DNA of 52,198 bases, taken from positions 1-52,198 of the forward strand of contig CADATZ010000021.1 in NCBI GenBank assembly GCA_902791025.1, in the 5' to 3' direction. The translations under genes and the position numbers were made by a program. The notes beneath the pieces are model-generated. The model was not told the origin of the DNA. It saw only the letters and a program-made list of their open reading frames with translations, and made no database searches. This document shows positions 7,316 through 15,815 of the stretch, piece by piece. The first letter of the stretch is position 1, and each line of letters begins with the position of its first letter. The DNA is from an uncultured Chloroflexota bacterium. Its GTDB lineage: Bacteria > Chloroflexota > Anaerolineae > Anaerolineales > Anaerolineaceae.

Positions 7316-8227
7316 TCACGTCATTTGTAGATACAGATTCCATGAAACAGATTCACTCGGCGATAGAAAGGGAAGCCTTTTATTCTTTTCGGCTATTGGG
7401 AGTGAATCATAATAAGCACTAGATGGCTCAATGGCTGCAACAGGCTTTGAATGATAAGCTCCCTCATCCACCCATAAACCGCAATAGGGTATGACATCCG
7501 AATCCCATCTGAACAGCAGTGAGCAGTTATTTTCATTGTCAACCAATCCTGCCTGAGCTATATGAGTCTCAGGAAGACAATAGAATTTTCTACAGGAAGG
7601 AGAGCCTGAAATATGGACAACATCAAGATTATGACTGTTTCCATCCTTTCCTGAAGGATAATCAACGATTGTCCCTGCTGAACCGAAAACTGGATCATTG
7701 TCTATTACATTGACCATCTGAGTGATTTCTTTTGGAAAAATAATTCTGGTGTTCAGGTTCATATAAAACTGAGGATGTGCCGCCCAGAGCCAAGGCAATT
7801 CTTCATGACCTTCGTTTATTAAATCATAAGTAAGTAAAAAAGTATCATCTGAGAAGAAGGAGATTGTTCTTGAAAAGCGGAAAGGAAAAATGGTACATTG
7901 CAAAGTCGTCCGGATGGAATTTCCTTTGATACTGCATTTCCAGGGAACCTGCCAGGTCTCTCCGTGATCAGGCAGAGAGTTTCCCTTCCATATACATGAA
8001 TCAATGGTTGGCAGCATTTCATCCCATCCTCCCATGGACTGCTCCGTGAAATGGGCGTCAAATTCAACCTGCTCGATTTTCCTCATGCAAGGAACTAACC
8101 ATTCTCTTCCGGAAGACTTGTCAAAAAGAGAGATGATTTTTGCACCAAAAGATGGGATGACTGTGCATGAAATAAGATCATTTTCGAGACAAAAAAATTC
8201 ATCATTATTTGAATTATTTCTGATCAT
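7316..8227 (-). CDS. Aldose 1-epimerase-like protein (galactose mutarotase fold)
   Basis: From the ATG at 8227 (GGAAAAA just upstream) the product has 303 residues. A GTG at 8263 would lie inside a terminator hairpin and is rejected. The pattern is that of the galactose-mutarotase superfamily: LISCTVIPSFGAKIISL near the start (the usual V.P..Ga.i.sl), GGWDEMLPTI, DHGETWQVPW (catalytic-region His), LWAAHPQF (second His, near 180) and GLWVDEGAYHSKPVAAIEP near the end. Members interconvert sugar anomers or bind sugars. It follows the DUF5107-TPR gene in the same direction but behind an intrinsic terminator, so it is expressed by readthrough or from its own weak promoter. The sugar is unknown. 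Confidence 0.75.
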   Translation of the reverse strand: MIRNNSNNDEFFCLENDLISCTVIPSFGAKIISLFDKSSGREWLVPCMRKIEQVEFDAHFTEQSMGGWDEMLPTIDSCIWKGNSLPDHGETWQVPWKCSIKGNSIRTTLQCTIFPFRFSRTISFFSDDTFLLTYDLINEGHEELPWLWAAHPQFYMNLNTRIIFPKEITQMVNVIDNDPVFGSAGTIVDYPSGKDGNSHNLDVVHISGSPSCRKFYCLPETHIAQAGLVDNENNCSLLFRWDSDVIPYCGLWVDEGAYHSKPVAAIEPSSAYYDSLPIAEKNKRLPFLSPSESVSWNLYLQMT

Positions 8228-8245
8228 ATTTTTTCCAAAATTTAC

Positions 8246-8286
8246 AAGAAAAATTGTACCCACATCTCAGATACATGTGGGTACAA
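8246..8286 (-). terminator. Intrinsic terminator after the DUF5107-TPR gene
   Basis: On the minus strand a perfect 12-pair stem (TTGTACCCACAT with ATGTGGGTACAA, arms 8275-8286 and 8254-8265, nine-base loop) is followed directly by TTTTTCTTG. It begins 17 bases after the stop codon of the upstream gene and precedes the epimerase-like gene, partly uncoupling the two. Confidence 0.85.
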
Positions 8287-8303
8287 CAAGAAAAGTTTCG
8301 AAA

Positions 8304-11300
8304 TTATATTATTTTTGCAATCGGATGGTTGGGATTCAGGGAAAGCGCTTCATCCAATGCTTTGCGGGCATTTTCATTGTCGCCTTTTCCAAGATACCCC
8401 AGACCCAACATGAACAAACAGTGTACCTTATTCTTCTGATTCAAGTTTTCGTCAAAAATCATGAGATCAGGAAGTGAAACAGCGAAATAATCAATTCTTA
8501 CTTCATCATGCAAATGGGCTTTTCCGTAATCGATAAGCCTGTCAAAACGTTTGTTTGCTCCATCTTTATCGCCGAGCGCAAGCAGTGCCAGACCTTGGAA
8601 ATAAATAGTTTCCGGGGGTTGATCATTGTAGTACATCATGCCAGCAGGCTCGGTCAATCCGGTTGATGCCTTTTGCCAGAATTGTTCTGCTTCGTCGGAT
8701 TTATTCAGGGCTGCACAGGCGCAGCCAAGGTAATAATATATATCATTATCCTGGGCACCGGCAAGCTTCCCTTCTCCAAGGTTATGCGGATAAACAAGAG
8801 CCTGTTTCAAAAGGGATACTGCATCATCAGCCCGATTCTGAGCAAGAGCCTCTTTGCCCATTCCGATTAGAGCGGTTTTGTACTGTGCAGGTACTTTTCC
8901 TTCTCCGCCTTCCCATGGATGGAACTTCCGAGACATGATCAGATCGAATGCTCTTTGGTAGTGGCCAAACCAGTTCTGCAAGGCGACATATTCAAGGTAT
9001 AAATCATCGCGTTTCAGAACCGTTTGATAATATGTTTCCAGATCAGAAAGTCTTTTCTCATTGGAAACATTCTCCTTTTTCCGCAGTTGATCCAATTCCA
9101 TCAAAATTCGAGCATCATTCGTGTCAAGTAGGAATGCCTTTTCCATTTCCCGCATAGCTCTATCATGATCATTCCTCTTGTTGTAATAGGCAAGAGCAAG
9201 ATTTCTATGGACCGTTGGGAAATCATCATTCAGTTCTTCAGATTTCTGCCAACAGGCAACGGCATCTTCATACTGCCTTTTATCGTACCAAAGACAGCCT
9301 AAATAATAAAGCGCCTTATCATCAGAATGATTCCGTACAATTGTCTGTTGAAGAACATTGATATCTTCAAGACGATGAGGAAAACAAAAATCGCTTTTGG
9401 CATTTTTTGCAAGCTTCAGATATTTTTCCGAAGAAGCAGAATCACCGTCATGCATACAGCAGTCGGAGAGGTAGTAATAAACCAATGGATAAACATCTTC
9501 CGCTTTGTGTACAGAAATGTTTATTGAAAGGATACTGGAGGCGTCTTCATAAAATCCTGCGGACCGATAAAGAATGGCCGTTTCGATTGCCCAATTGGGA
9601 TTTGCAGCCAAAGAAGCCTGAAGGTGCGGCGAGTCTGTCTGAGACAAAAGAGACTGTTCGTATAGCGAATAATAATCACAGGGATTTATTTCCAGTGATT
9701 TCTTGAGCAACGAGAAAGCTTCTTCTTTCCGTCCGCTGATCCGCAAAAGCGAAGTCAACAGATTGCGAGTATTCATGTCGTGAGTGTTACGAATCAGCGC
9801 CTGTTTGGCAAACTTTTCTGCCAAAGAGTAATCTTTTCGTCTTGCAGCAATGCATCCCAGATGATAAAAACCACTGTTTTGCCAAGCGGCATTCCAGATT
9901 GCTTTGAAGAACGCATCATATGCCTCATCAAATCGTTCCTGATATTCCAGACATAAGCCGAGATTATAGAATGCCTCACCGTCATAAGGATTTGGGTTGG
10001 AGCGGGTAATCTTTTTGATGGCAGAGCGGAAATAGGGTTCCGCTTCAGCAAATTTTCCGCGGCGCATCAGCAGTGCTCCATAAGCGTTGTTGATACGGTA
10101 ATCTGTCGGGTCCCGGTAAAGTCCTTCCTGGTAGTAGTCCTCCGGAAGGAAAGTGGCATGACGGTATTGTTCTAGGTGTGTTGCAAAGAGGAACAGGTCT
10201 TCATTGGTCGGTACATCTTTAGGTGCAGGTATCGCTTGAGCAGGATTGGGAATTTCCGGGTCATCAGGAACGGGTTCTGTGTAAGAGACGATAGTGTTTC
10301 CTTTTGTATCCGTTACATTCACCCGATATCCTGGAAGAGAGTCGGCAGGGAGATATTTTTCCCATGGATGTACAGGATCGATCGCTATTGTCTCTTTAAG
10401 TATTTCCTTTTCATCTTTTGTTACGTGAACCGTGCAAACAGGGATTGATTCGGATGTATAAAGACTGACACGGATCCTGTTTTCTTCAGCTTTCAGCCCT
10501 ATAACTGCACGGGATGTCGCATTTTTGACTTCTCCGACGGATTTATATGGCATAAAAATCTGCGTAAACTGCTTTTCCTCATTTGGCATAAGCCATGAAA
10601 AATCCGGTTGATTGTCTGTAAACATACCGGTCATCAATTCAATATAAGGACCGTCATTATCCGTCAGATTTCTGTCCCAGGCTTTTCCGAAATCACCACA
10701 TCCCCAGGTCCATTGTTTTTTCCCGGGTGAGATATGATGGTCTGCTATATGAAGGATTCCGGCATCAACACCGTAATCATATCCGCCGACGAAATCATAA
10801 TCGGAGTGATATGCCATATATGAAGTGGGTACCGGGATATTCTTATAGCGGGAGATATCCACGCCAGCGGAATAATCTTGTTTGTAATAAACTCCGGTAG
10901 CGATCGGGAATCTGGAAACATCCCGTTTCCCGTGATCCATGACAGCATGGACATCCGGGGGAAAAATGGATTGTGTATTCTCATTTACTGAGACAGCAGG
11001 ATTGGCCCACCAGAGGAAGGTCTGCGGCTGATTGGTGCGGTTATATAGATATCCATCGATCTGGAGCAGTGCTTTTTCTGGGTAGATGGTAAAAACAGCT
11101 GTACCAGAGGTGCGGAACATGTTTTCAATTTCGTTGATTACGACGCTAACGCTGCCATCTTCATTCCTGCGTATTTCATAATCCGTTGGGTCAAAAGTAC
11201 TAGGTCTGTGATGCTGGGGCCAGTTGAATTCAATTCCTCCGGAGATCCAGGGGCCGGCTAGACCGACGAGCGCAGGTTTTATTACGTGATTATAATAAAT

Positions 11301-11606
11301 AAAATCATAACCATTTGTCTTATCAAGGGCTCTTTGAACCCGTCCCCCCAATTCCGGGAGAATCATTACAAATATATATTTATTTTCAAGGCAAAGTACC
11401 TTGTAATTCCGATCCTCTTTTTCATCGGAAATACTGTCGATCACATGGTGGGGATAAACCCGTCCTGAGCTTCCCTGATAAACTCGTTTCTCCAAAAACA
11501 TTGGGTTTTTGTCAGGAGTGCCTGCAGGATAGGTAGGAATCAGGCATTCGGCTTCCCAAACTTCGGCTCCCTCCTGAATATTTTTAATCAAATCTTCTGC
11601 GTACAT
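8304..11606 (-). CDS. DUF5107 domain protein with C-terminal TPR array
   Basis: This is a large cytoplasmic protein (1100 residues, no signal peptide). Residues about 1-440 form the DUF5107 domain, a galactose-mutarotase-like beta sandwich recognisable from RVYPHHVIDSI, LPELGGRVQRALDKTNGYDF, SGGIEFNWPQHHRPSTFDP and KKQWTWGCGDFGKAWDRNLTD. Residues about 480-1100 contain many tetratricopeptide units (for example NNAYGALLMRRGKFAEAEPYFRSAI and EAFYNLGLCLEYQERFDEAY), ending in ARKALDEALSLNPNHPIAK. DUF5107-TPR proteins sit in sugar-use loci of many bacteria; their reaction is not established as far as I know. It is the fourth gene after a ribose-type ABC transporter and is separated from the permease by a hairpin. 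A role in handling the imported sugar or oligosaccharide is inferred. Confidence 0.88.
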   Translation of the reverse strand: MYAEDLIKNIQEGAEVWEAECLIPTYPAGTPDKNPMFLEKRVYQGSSGRVYPHHVIDSISDEKEDRNYKVLCLENKYIFVMILPELGGRVQRALDKTNGYDFIYYNHVIKPALVGLAGPWISGGIEFNWPQHHRPSTFDPTDYEIRRNEDGSVSVVINEIENMFRTSGTAVFTIYPEKALLQIDGYLYNRTNQPQTFLWWANPAVSVNENTQSIFPPDVHAVMDHGKRDVSRFPIATGVYYKQDYSAGVDISRYKNIPVPTSYMAYHSDYDFVGGYDYGVDAGILHIADHHISPGKKQWTWGCGDFGKAWDRNLTDNDGPYIELMTGMFTDNQPDFSWLMPNEEKQFTQIFMPYKSVGEVKNATSRAVIGLKAEENRIRVSLYTSESIPVCTVHVTKDEKEILKETIAIDPVHPWEKYLPADSLPGYRVNVTDTKGNTIVSYTEPVPDDPEIPNPAQAIPAPKDVPTNEDLFLFATHLEQYRHATFLPEDYYQEGLYRDPTDYRINNAYGALLMRRGKFAEAEPYFRSAIKKITRSNPNPYDGEAFYNLGLCLEYQERFDEAYDAFFKAIWNAAWQNSGFYHLGCIAARRKDYSLAEKFAKQALIRNTHDMNTRNLLTSLLRISGRKEEAFSLLKKSLEINPCDYYSLYEQSLLSQTDSPHLQASLAANPNWAIETAILYRSAGFYEDASSILSINISVHKAEDVYPLVYYYLSDCCMHDGDSASSEKYLKLAKNAKSDFCFPHRLEDINVLQQTIVRNHSDDKALYYLGCLWYDKRQYEDAVACWQKSEELNDDFPTVHRNLALAYYNKRNDHDRAMREMEKAFLLDTNDARILMELDQLRKKENVSNEKRLSDLETYYQTVLKRDDLYLEYVALQNWFGHYQRAFDLIMSRKFHPWEGGEGKVPAQYKTALIGMGKEALAQNRADDAVSLLKQALVYPHNLGEGKLAGAQDNDIYYYLGCACAALNKSDEAEQFWQKASTGLTEPAGMMYYNDQPPETIYFQGLALLALGDKDGANKRFDRLIDYGKAHLHDEVRIDYFAVSLPDLMIFDENLNQKNKVHCLFMLGLGYLGKGDNENARKALDEALSLNPNHPIAKII

Positions 11607-11637
11607 AATCGATCCTTATTGAGGCTTTCACCTATAT

Positions 11638-11670
11638 CTCACAGGGCTGATACACCTTCGGCCCTGTGAG
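11638..11670 (-). promoter_or_regulatory. Intercistronic hairpin, permease to DUF5107 gene
   Basis: A perfect ten-pair stem CTCACAGGGC/GCCCTGTGAG encloses a 13-base loop. No T-run follows on the minus strand, so it probably protects or processes the transcript rather than ending it. Confidence 0.6.
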
Positions 11671-11692
11671 GTCATGACGTTTGCAGAGATAC

Positions 11693-12820
11693 TTATTTCT
11701 TTGAGGATTTGCGGACTGTCTCTGCATGAAGTACACGGTATTGTGAGATTGCCACGGCAATGACCAGAAGCATACCCAGTGCTACTTTTTGTACAAAGGT
11801 ATTAAAACCGAGCAGGTTCATACCGTTGTTCAGTACACCGACAATGATCACAGCGAGAAATGTTCCAAAAACAGTGCCCTTTCCTCCGCTGGTGGATGTA
11901 CCGCCGAGAAAAACAGCCGTCATGGCCTGCATTTCCAGGCCTTGTCCGTTAATCGGGTTGCCCGAGGTTGTACGGGAGGCCAGCAAAACGCCTGCCAGTC
12001 CTGCAACTCCGCCGGAAATCATAAACATGCGGACTCGCATGGAATTAACGTTGATACCTGCAAGACGGGCAGCGGTCGTATTGCCTCCGATGGCATAGAC
12101 TGCACGGCCGAAGGAGGTGTAACGCATGACCACGTGCATAATAATAACGGCAACCAGCAGGATGATGGTCAGCACCGGAATACCGGTCCATTTCGATCCG
12201 TTAAGTGCCGGCACATTCGCGTTCTGGAACAATCGTCCCTGAGCGAGCCAGGTGAAATTCTGCTGCGTAACAACGCCGATCGGTTTGCCATCAGGAGCAA
12301 GCATAAATGCCGCACCCGCAAAGGCTGCCTGTGTACCGAGAGTTGCTACAACTGCATTTACATGAAGTTTTGTCACGATCATACCGTTGATCAGTCCGGC
12401 AATCAGGCCGATGACAACACCGGCTAAGATGGAGAAAAAGACATTATTCTGAGGAAAAATGTGGAGAGATCCAATGGCACCTGAGCCAACCAATGCACCT
12501 GCTGCTGCAACGGAACCGCAGGATGCTATAGAGCCAATTGAAATGTCCATGAAACCGCCAAGGGCAACGACCGTTTCCCCAAGCGCCAAAAGACCGGAAA
12601 TTACGATAGCCTGAGCAAGACTGTTCAGGAGGTTTTGCCATGTGAAGAATTTGTTCCCACCTGCGAGACCAACCCAACCGCTGACAACTGTGATCAAAAA
12701 AATCAGCAGAACTAGCGCGATGATTAGTGAAAGATTTTCCGAACCAATAAAGTCCAGAAAGCGGCCAAACGCGTTCTTTTTGTTTACGCTGCCGGATTCA
12801 TTCTGATTATTTTGTTTCAT
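11693..12820 (-). CDS. Sugar ABC transporter permease, RbsC/MglC family
   Basis: This 375-residue membrane protein has about ten hydrophobic segments and the hallmarks of the BPD_transp_2 family of ribose/galactose-type permeases: ALGETVVALGGFMDISIGS near 80-100, NGMIVTKLHVNAVVATLGTQ near 150, the ATPase-contact region YAIGGNTTAARLAGINVNSMRVRMF near 235-260, and LGGTSTSGGKGTVFGTFLAV near 305. A short hydrophilic N-terminus precedes the first membrane segment. It overlaps the ATPase gene upstream by four bases (ATGA, 12817-12820), so translation is coupled. It would form the membrane channel for the sugar delivered by the binding protein encoded at 14.5-15.5 kb. Confidence 0.95.
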   Translation of the reverse strand: MKQNNQNESGSVNKKNAFGRFLDFIGSENLSLIIALVLLIFLITVVSGWVGLAGGNKFFTWQNLLNSLAQAIVISGLLALGETVVALGGFMDISIGSIASCGSVAAAGALVGSGAIGSLHIFPQNNVFFSILAGVVIGLIAGLINGMIVTKLHVNAVVATLGTQAAFAGAAFMLAPDGKPIGVVTQQNFTWLAQGRLFQNANVPALNGSKWTGIPVLTIILLVAVIIMHVVMRYTSFGRAVYAIGGNTTAARLAGINVNSMRVRMFMISGGVAGLAGVLLASRTTSGNPINGQGLEMQAMTAVFLGGTSTSGGKGTVFGTFLAVIIVGVLNNGMNLLGFNTFVQKVALGMLLVIAVAISQYRVLHAETVRKSSKK

Positions 12821-14403
12821 AGATTCACCTTCTCTGTTGTATTTTTAATTTTCGCGCTTTCCGCGAGTTCATCAACCATTGATAATTCAAGGAGCTTTTC
12901 TTCTGTCAGCTCATTGTGTGCCAATTCACCTGTGATTCTGCCGTTACACATCACATAGACGCGGTCCGAAAGCCCGATGATTTCAGGCAGTTCGGAACTG
13001 ATGAACATGATCGCCAGTCCTTCTCCTGCAAGTTCGTCAATTAATTTATAAATCTCTGCTTTTGCACCAACGTCAATTCCTCTTGTTGGTTCATCAAGAA
13101 TCAGGACCTTCGGTTTTGCTGCCAGCCATCTGGCCAGAACCACCTTTTGTTGATTTCCACCACTGAGTTTTCCGATCTGCTGTTCCAGAGACGGTGTTTT
13201 TACATTCATCTTATCGACGAATTGGGTGGCAATTTCTCTCTCTCGTTTACGATTGACAAAACCCAGTTTTGTCAGCTGTTTTACAATAACAAGGGAAGCA
13301 TTTTCAAGAACACTTCTTATCAGAACCAGCCCTTCCTTTTTGCGGTCTTCAGGGGCAAGTCCGATTCCCTTGGAAATAGCATCGTCAGGACTGTTGATGG
13401 AAATATCTGTCCCGTCAAGATAAATATTCCCTGATTCCTTTTTCAAATCACCGAAAATTACTTTTGCTAATTCCGATCGTCCAGCTCCGATCAATCCGGA
13501 AAAACCGACGACTTCACCAGCGTTAATATGAAAATTTACATCGTGATGCCAGCGGCTATTGACGTTTTCAACACGCAAAACCTCCCGGTCCGAGACGATA
13601 TGAGTTCTGTTGAAGATATCCTTTAATTCACGGCCTACCATCAGATGTACAATTTCATGGTCATCCAGCTCTGCAGCCGGTTTGACCGTGATCAAGCGCC
13701 CGTCGCGAAGAACAGCAATCCGATCACATAATGTCAGAATTTCTGCAAGACGATGGGAAACATATATAATAGCCAGTCCCTGAGATCTGAGCTGACGGAC
13801 CAGCTTGAAGAGACGTTCTACTTCATCATCGGATAAGGATGATGTGGGTTCATCCAGTGCCAGAACACGGACACCGGATTTCAGCGCGCGCATGATCTCG
13901 ACCAGCTGACGCTGTGCAGCAGAAAGCTGATCTCCCATCATCTCCGGCTGTAAAATGCCATCAAAACCATATTCTTGCAAACTTTTCCGAACCGTGGCAT
14001 AAAGAGTTTTTCGGTCCAGAAAGCCATTTTTCATGGGAAGCTCACCAACCCAAATGTTTTCGGCCACATCTACTCCGGAAATGATTTCGGGTTCCTGATA
14101 GATGACACGAATGCCAGCTTTGTGAGCAATATACGGGTTTGGAAACGATAATTGCTCTCCATCAATAGACATCGTTCCGGAATCGGGCTGATAATCCCCG
14201 TTGATTATTTTCAGGAGTGTGGATTTCCCTGCTCCGTTTTCTCCGACAAAGGCCAACACCTCACCGGCTCTGATGTCCAGAGATACATCATCCAAAGCCT
14301 GCACATTCGGAAAAGCTTTGCTGATGTGGCGTATCTCTAAAGTCCCGGGTGGGTTGATTCCTGAGGATAAATTATCTTCTTTTCTTTCCATACCTCTACC
14401 CAT
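12817..14403 (-). CDS. Sugar ABC transporter ATPase with two nucleotide-binding domains (RbsA/MglA family)
   Basis: The product has 528 residues with two ABC domains. Domain 1 (about 22-255): Walker A GENGAGKST, QLSAAQRQL signature region, Walker B VLALDEPTSS. Domain 2 (about 270-505): degenerate Walker A GLIGAGRSEL, signature KLSGGNQQK, Walker B VLILDEPTRG, then GIDVGAKAEIYKLI. Degenerate second Walker A and signature sites are normal for this family. An alternative ATG lies at 14391. A strong hairpin precedes the gene, and its stop overlaps the permease start. It powers uptake of a monosaccharide or small sugar; the substrate is not evident. Confidence 0.95.
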   Translation of the reverse strand: MGRGMERKEDNLSSGINPPGTLEIRHISKAFPNVQALDDVSLDIRAGEVLAFVGENGAGKSTLLKIINGDYQPDSGTMSIDGEQLSFPNPYIAHKAGIRVIYQEPEIISGVDVAENIWVGELPMKNGFLDRKTLYATVRKSLQEYGFDGILQPEMMGDQLSAAQRQLVEIMRALKSGVRVLALDEPTSSLSDDEVERLFKLVRQLRSQGLAIIYVSHRLAEILTLCDRIAVLRDGRLITVKPAAELDDHEIVHLMVGRELKDIFNRTHIVSDREVLRVENVNSRWHHDVNFHINAGEVVGFSGLIGAGRSELAKVIFGDLKKESGNIYLDGTDISINSPDDAISKGIGLAPEDRKKEGLVLIRSVLENASLVIVKQLTKLGFVNRKREREIATQFVDKMNVKTPSLEQQIGKLSGGNQQKVVLARWLAAKPKVLILDEPTRGIDVGAKAEIYKLIDELAGEGLAIMFISSELPEIIGLSDRVYVMCNGRITGELAHNELTEEKLLELSMVDELAESAKIKNTTEKVNL

Positions 14404-14422
14404 TTTTTTTCTTTATAAAGAA

Positions 14423-14457
14423 AGCGGACAGCCTTTTAGAGGAAAGGTCTGTCCGCT
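14423..14457 (-). promoter_or_regulatory. Intercistronic hairpin after the binding-protein gene
   Basis: AGCGGACAG pairs with CTGTCCGCT, extended inward by CCTTT/AAAGG, between the binding-protein stop and the ATPase start. There is no clean T-run on the minus strand. Such hairpins after binding-protein genes (as in malE-malF) raise expression of the binding protein over the membrane parts. Confidence 0.65.
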
Positions 14458-14475
14458 GTGATTTACATCAGATTC

Positions 14476-15471
14476 TTACAGGCTGCAGTTCGCCAGAGTA
14501 ACCGGATCCATGATGTCCTGATAGTTTTCCGGAGTGAGGAGGAATGTATCAGCAATGGAGAATTCCGGCGGTTCAATTCCGTTGACAACGGCATCATAGA
14601 GAACTTCAGCAGCTTTGGTACCGACAGAAATACCGGAGACCCAAACGCAGGCCTTGAAGCCGCTTTCGATTCCGGCTGCCCACGGTTTGCAGGATTCATT
14701 GCCGCCGACACCGATACCAAGGATGTTGTCAGGGCTGACACCTGCAGTTGCCAGAGCATTAAGAGCGCCGAGTACGCCTTCATCATTACCACCGGTAACG
14801 ACCCAGTGGGTAACATCAGGATTGGCGGTGATGATCGGGCCCGCAGCGTCCTGGGCTGACAGTGTTTCACCGGTGTAAGGAACGGTGAAGATCAGGTCTT
14901 TGTCCATACCGGCCTTCAGAAGTTCTTCTTCTTCGGCAACACAGCGCTGGACGATGACGGATACTGTTTCAGCATTTACAATCAGAGCACCGACTTTCTT
15001 GTCGGGATCTTCAAGCCAGCCGTATTCCTTCAGAAGTTCAGCACCAGCAACACCGGCCTGACGACCCATTTCAGTTCCGTCAAAACCAACGAACGGGACG
15101 TTATTACCGTTTTCGTCAACGATGCTGTCATCTGTGGCAATCAAGACAACACCGGCATCCCGTGCAGCTTTGGAGATGGCGGGGCCAATGGTCTGATCAG
15201 GAACGGTGATAGCAATACCGGCCGCTCCGGCGGAAATTGCGTTATCCACCAGGGAAACGCCAAGACTCGGATCCAATTTCGCATCGAATACTTTTGATTC
15301 CGCGCCGAGTTCTTCAGCCTTTTGCATGAAGTTTGTCTGCAGGTCGATAAAATAGTTCTGATCAGCGCTCTTGTTGATCGCGATGAACAGCGGCTTGTCA
15401 TCAGCCAATGCAGCGGAGACGGCTGTCAGGACGAGCAAGGCAGCCAATAAAACAATAATAGTGCGTTTCAT
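14476..15471 (-). CDS. Sugar ABC transporter substrate-binding protein, periplasmic-binding/LacI type
   Basis: The 331-residue product starts with a Sec signal peptide (MKRTIIVLLAALLVLTAVSAALA) and no lipobox Cys, so it is released or held other than by lipid. The mature protein is a Peripla_BP_4 (RbsB-like) fold: LFIAINKSADQNYFIDLQTN, AISAGAAGIAITVPDQ, VLIATDDSIVDENGNNVPFVGFDG, WVVTGGNDEGVLGALNALA and LGIGVGGNESCK. The ATG at 15471 has an AAAGGAG site. It is the first gene of the transporter operon, behind a promoter with LacI-type operators and about 150 bases of leader. The DGTEMG and GGNDEG loops are typical of pentose/hexose binders. The exact ligand is unknown. Confidence 0.95.
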   Translation of the reverse strand: MKRTIIVLLAALLVLTAVSAALADDKPLFIAINKSADQNYFIDLQTNFMQKAEELGAESKVFDAKLDPSLGVSLVDNAISAGAAGIAITVPDQTIGPAISKAARDAGVVLIATDDSIVDENGNNVPFVGFDGTEMGRQAGVAGAELLKEYGWLEDPDKKVGALIVNAETVSVIVQRCVAEEEELLKAGMDKDLIFTVPYTGETLSAQDAAGPIITANPDVTHWVVTGGNDEGVLGALNALATAGVSPDNILGIGVGGNESCKPWAAGIESGFKACVWVSGISVGTKAAEVLYDAVVNGIEPPEFSIADTFLLTPENYQDIMDPVTLANCSL

Positions 15472-15493
15472 CTTGTACTCCTTTTATAAATTT

Positions 15494-15510
15494 CCGAAGC
15501 TGCGCTTCGG
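15494..15510 (-). promoter_or_regulatory. Leader hairpin upstream of the binding-protein gene
   Basis: CCGAAGC-TGC-GCTTCGG is a perfect seven-pair hairpin in the untranslated leader, 23 bases before the ATG on the minus strand. It may stabilise the mRNA. No T-run follows. Confidence 0.45.
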
Positions 15511-15522
15511 TTGATACCTTAG

Positions 15523-15538
15523 TGTGTACGTTAACATT
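15523..15538. promoter_or_regulatory. LacI-family operator copy 1
   Basis: TGTGTACGTTAACATT shares the (G/A)CGTTAACA core with the other two copies in this intergenic region. It lies in the leader of the transporter operon, downstream of the predicted start of transcription. Confidence 0.6.
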
Positions 15539-15601
15539 ATTTTGTTGTTAGACAGAAAAATAATATTTCTGTTTCCATCGCAATATTTCGACATTATTGT
15601 A

Positions 15602-15617
15602 GTGTTAACGTTACCAT
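15602..15617. promoter_or_regulatory. LacI-family operator copy 2
   Basis: On the minus strand this reads TGGTAACGTTAACACT, with the shared ACGTTAACA core. It lies at the expected start of transcription, just downstream of the -10 box, the classic position for LacI-family repression. Confidence 0.65.
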
Positions 15618-15625
15618 TGAAAATC

Positions 15626-15654
15626 ATTGTAGATGTTTCGCTACAAATTGTCAA
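15626..15654 (-). promoter_or_regulatory. Sigma-70-type promoter of the sugar transporter operon
   Basis: On the minus strand: TTGACA (15649-15654), 17-base spacer, TACAAT (15626-15631). The -35 box is perfect and the spacing ideal. Operator copy 2 sits immediately downstream. Confidence 0.75.
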
Positions 15655-15781
15655 GCGGGATTAAAGTCACATAAAAAACGTGAATATTCAAATGACAATC
15701 ATAGATAATACCTAAATCAATAAATAATGTAGAATTAAATCGGATGGTAATAGCTTTTCAGTATGTTAATTCATCGGAAAG

Positions 15782-15797
15782 TGTGTGCGTTAACACA
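15782..15797. promoter_or_regulatory. LacI-family operator copy 3, next to the lacI start
   Basis: TGTGTGCGTTAACACA contains the same core and is the most palindromic copy (GTGTGCGTTAACAC). It ends 18 bases before the regulator's ATG, which suggests autoregulation. Confidence 0.6.
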
Positions 15798-15815
15798 AGA
15801 TACCTGTAGTAAAAT

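Noticed and set aside
7080..7412. Plus-strand frame with an apparently protein-like sequence ending in the epimerase gene
   Set aside because: No start with a ribosome site, overlaps the certain minus-strand gene, and no family is recognised.
8227..8263. GTG start adding 12 residues to the epimerase-like protein
   Set aside because: The extension lies in the stem of an intrinsic terminator and lacks a ribosome binding site.
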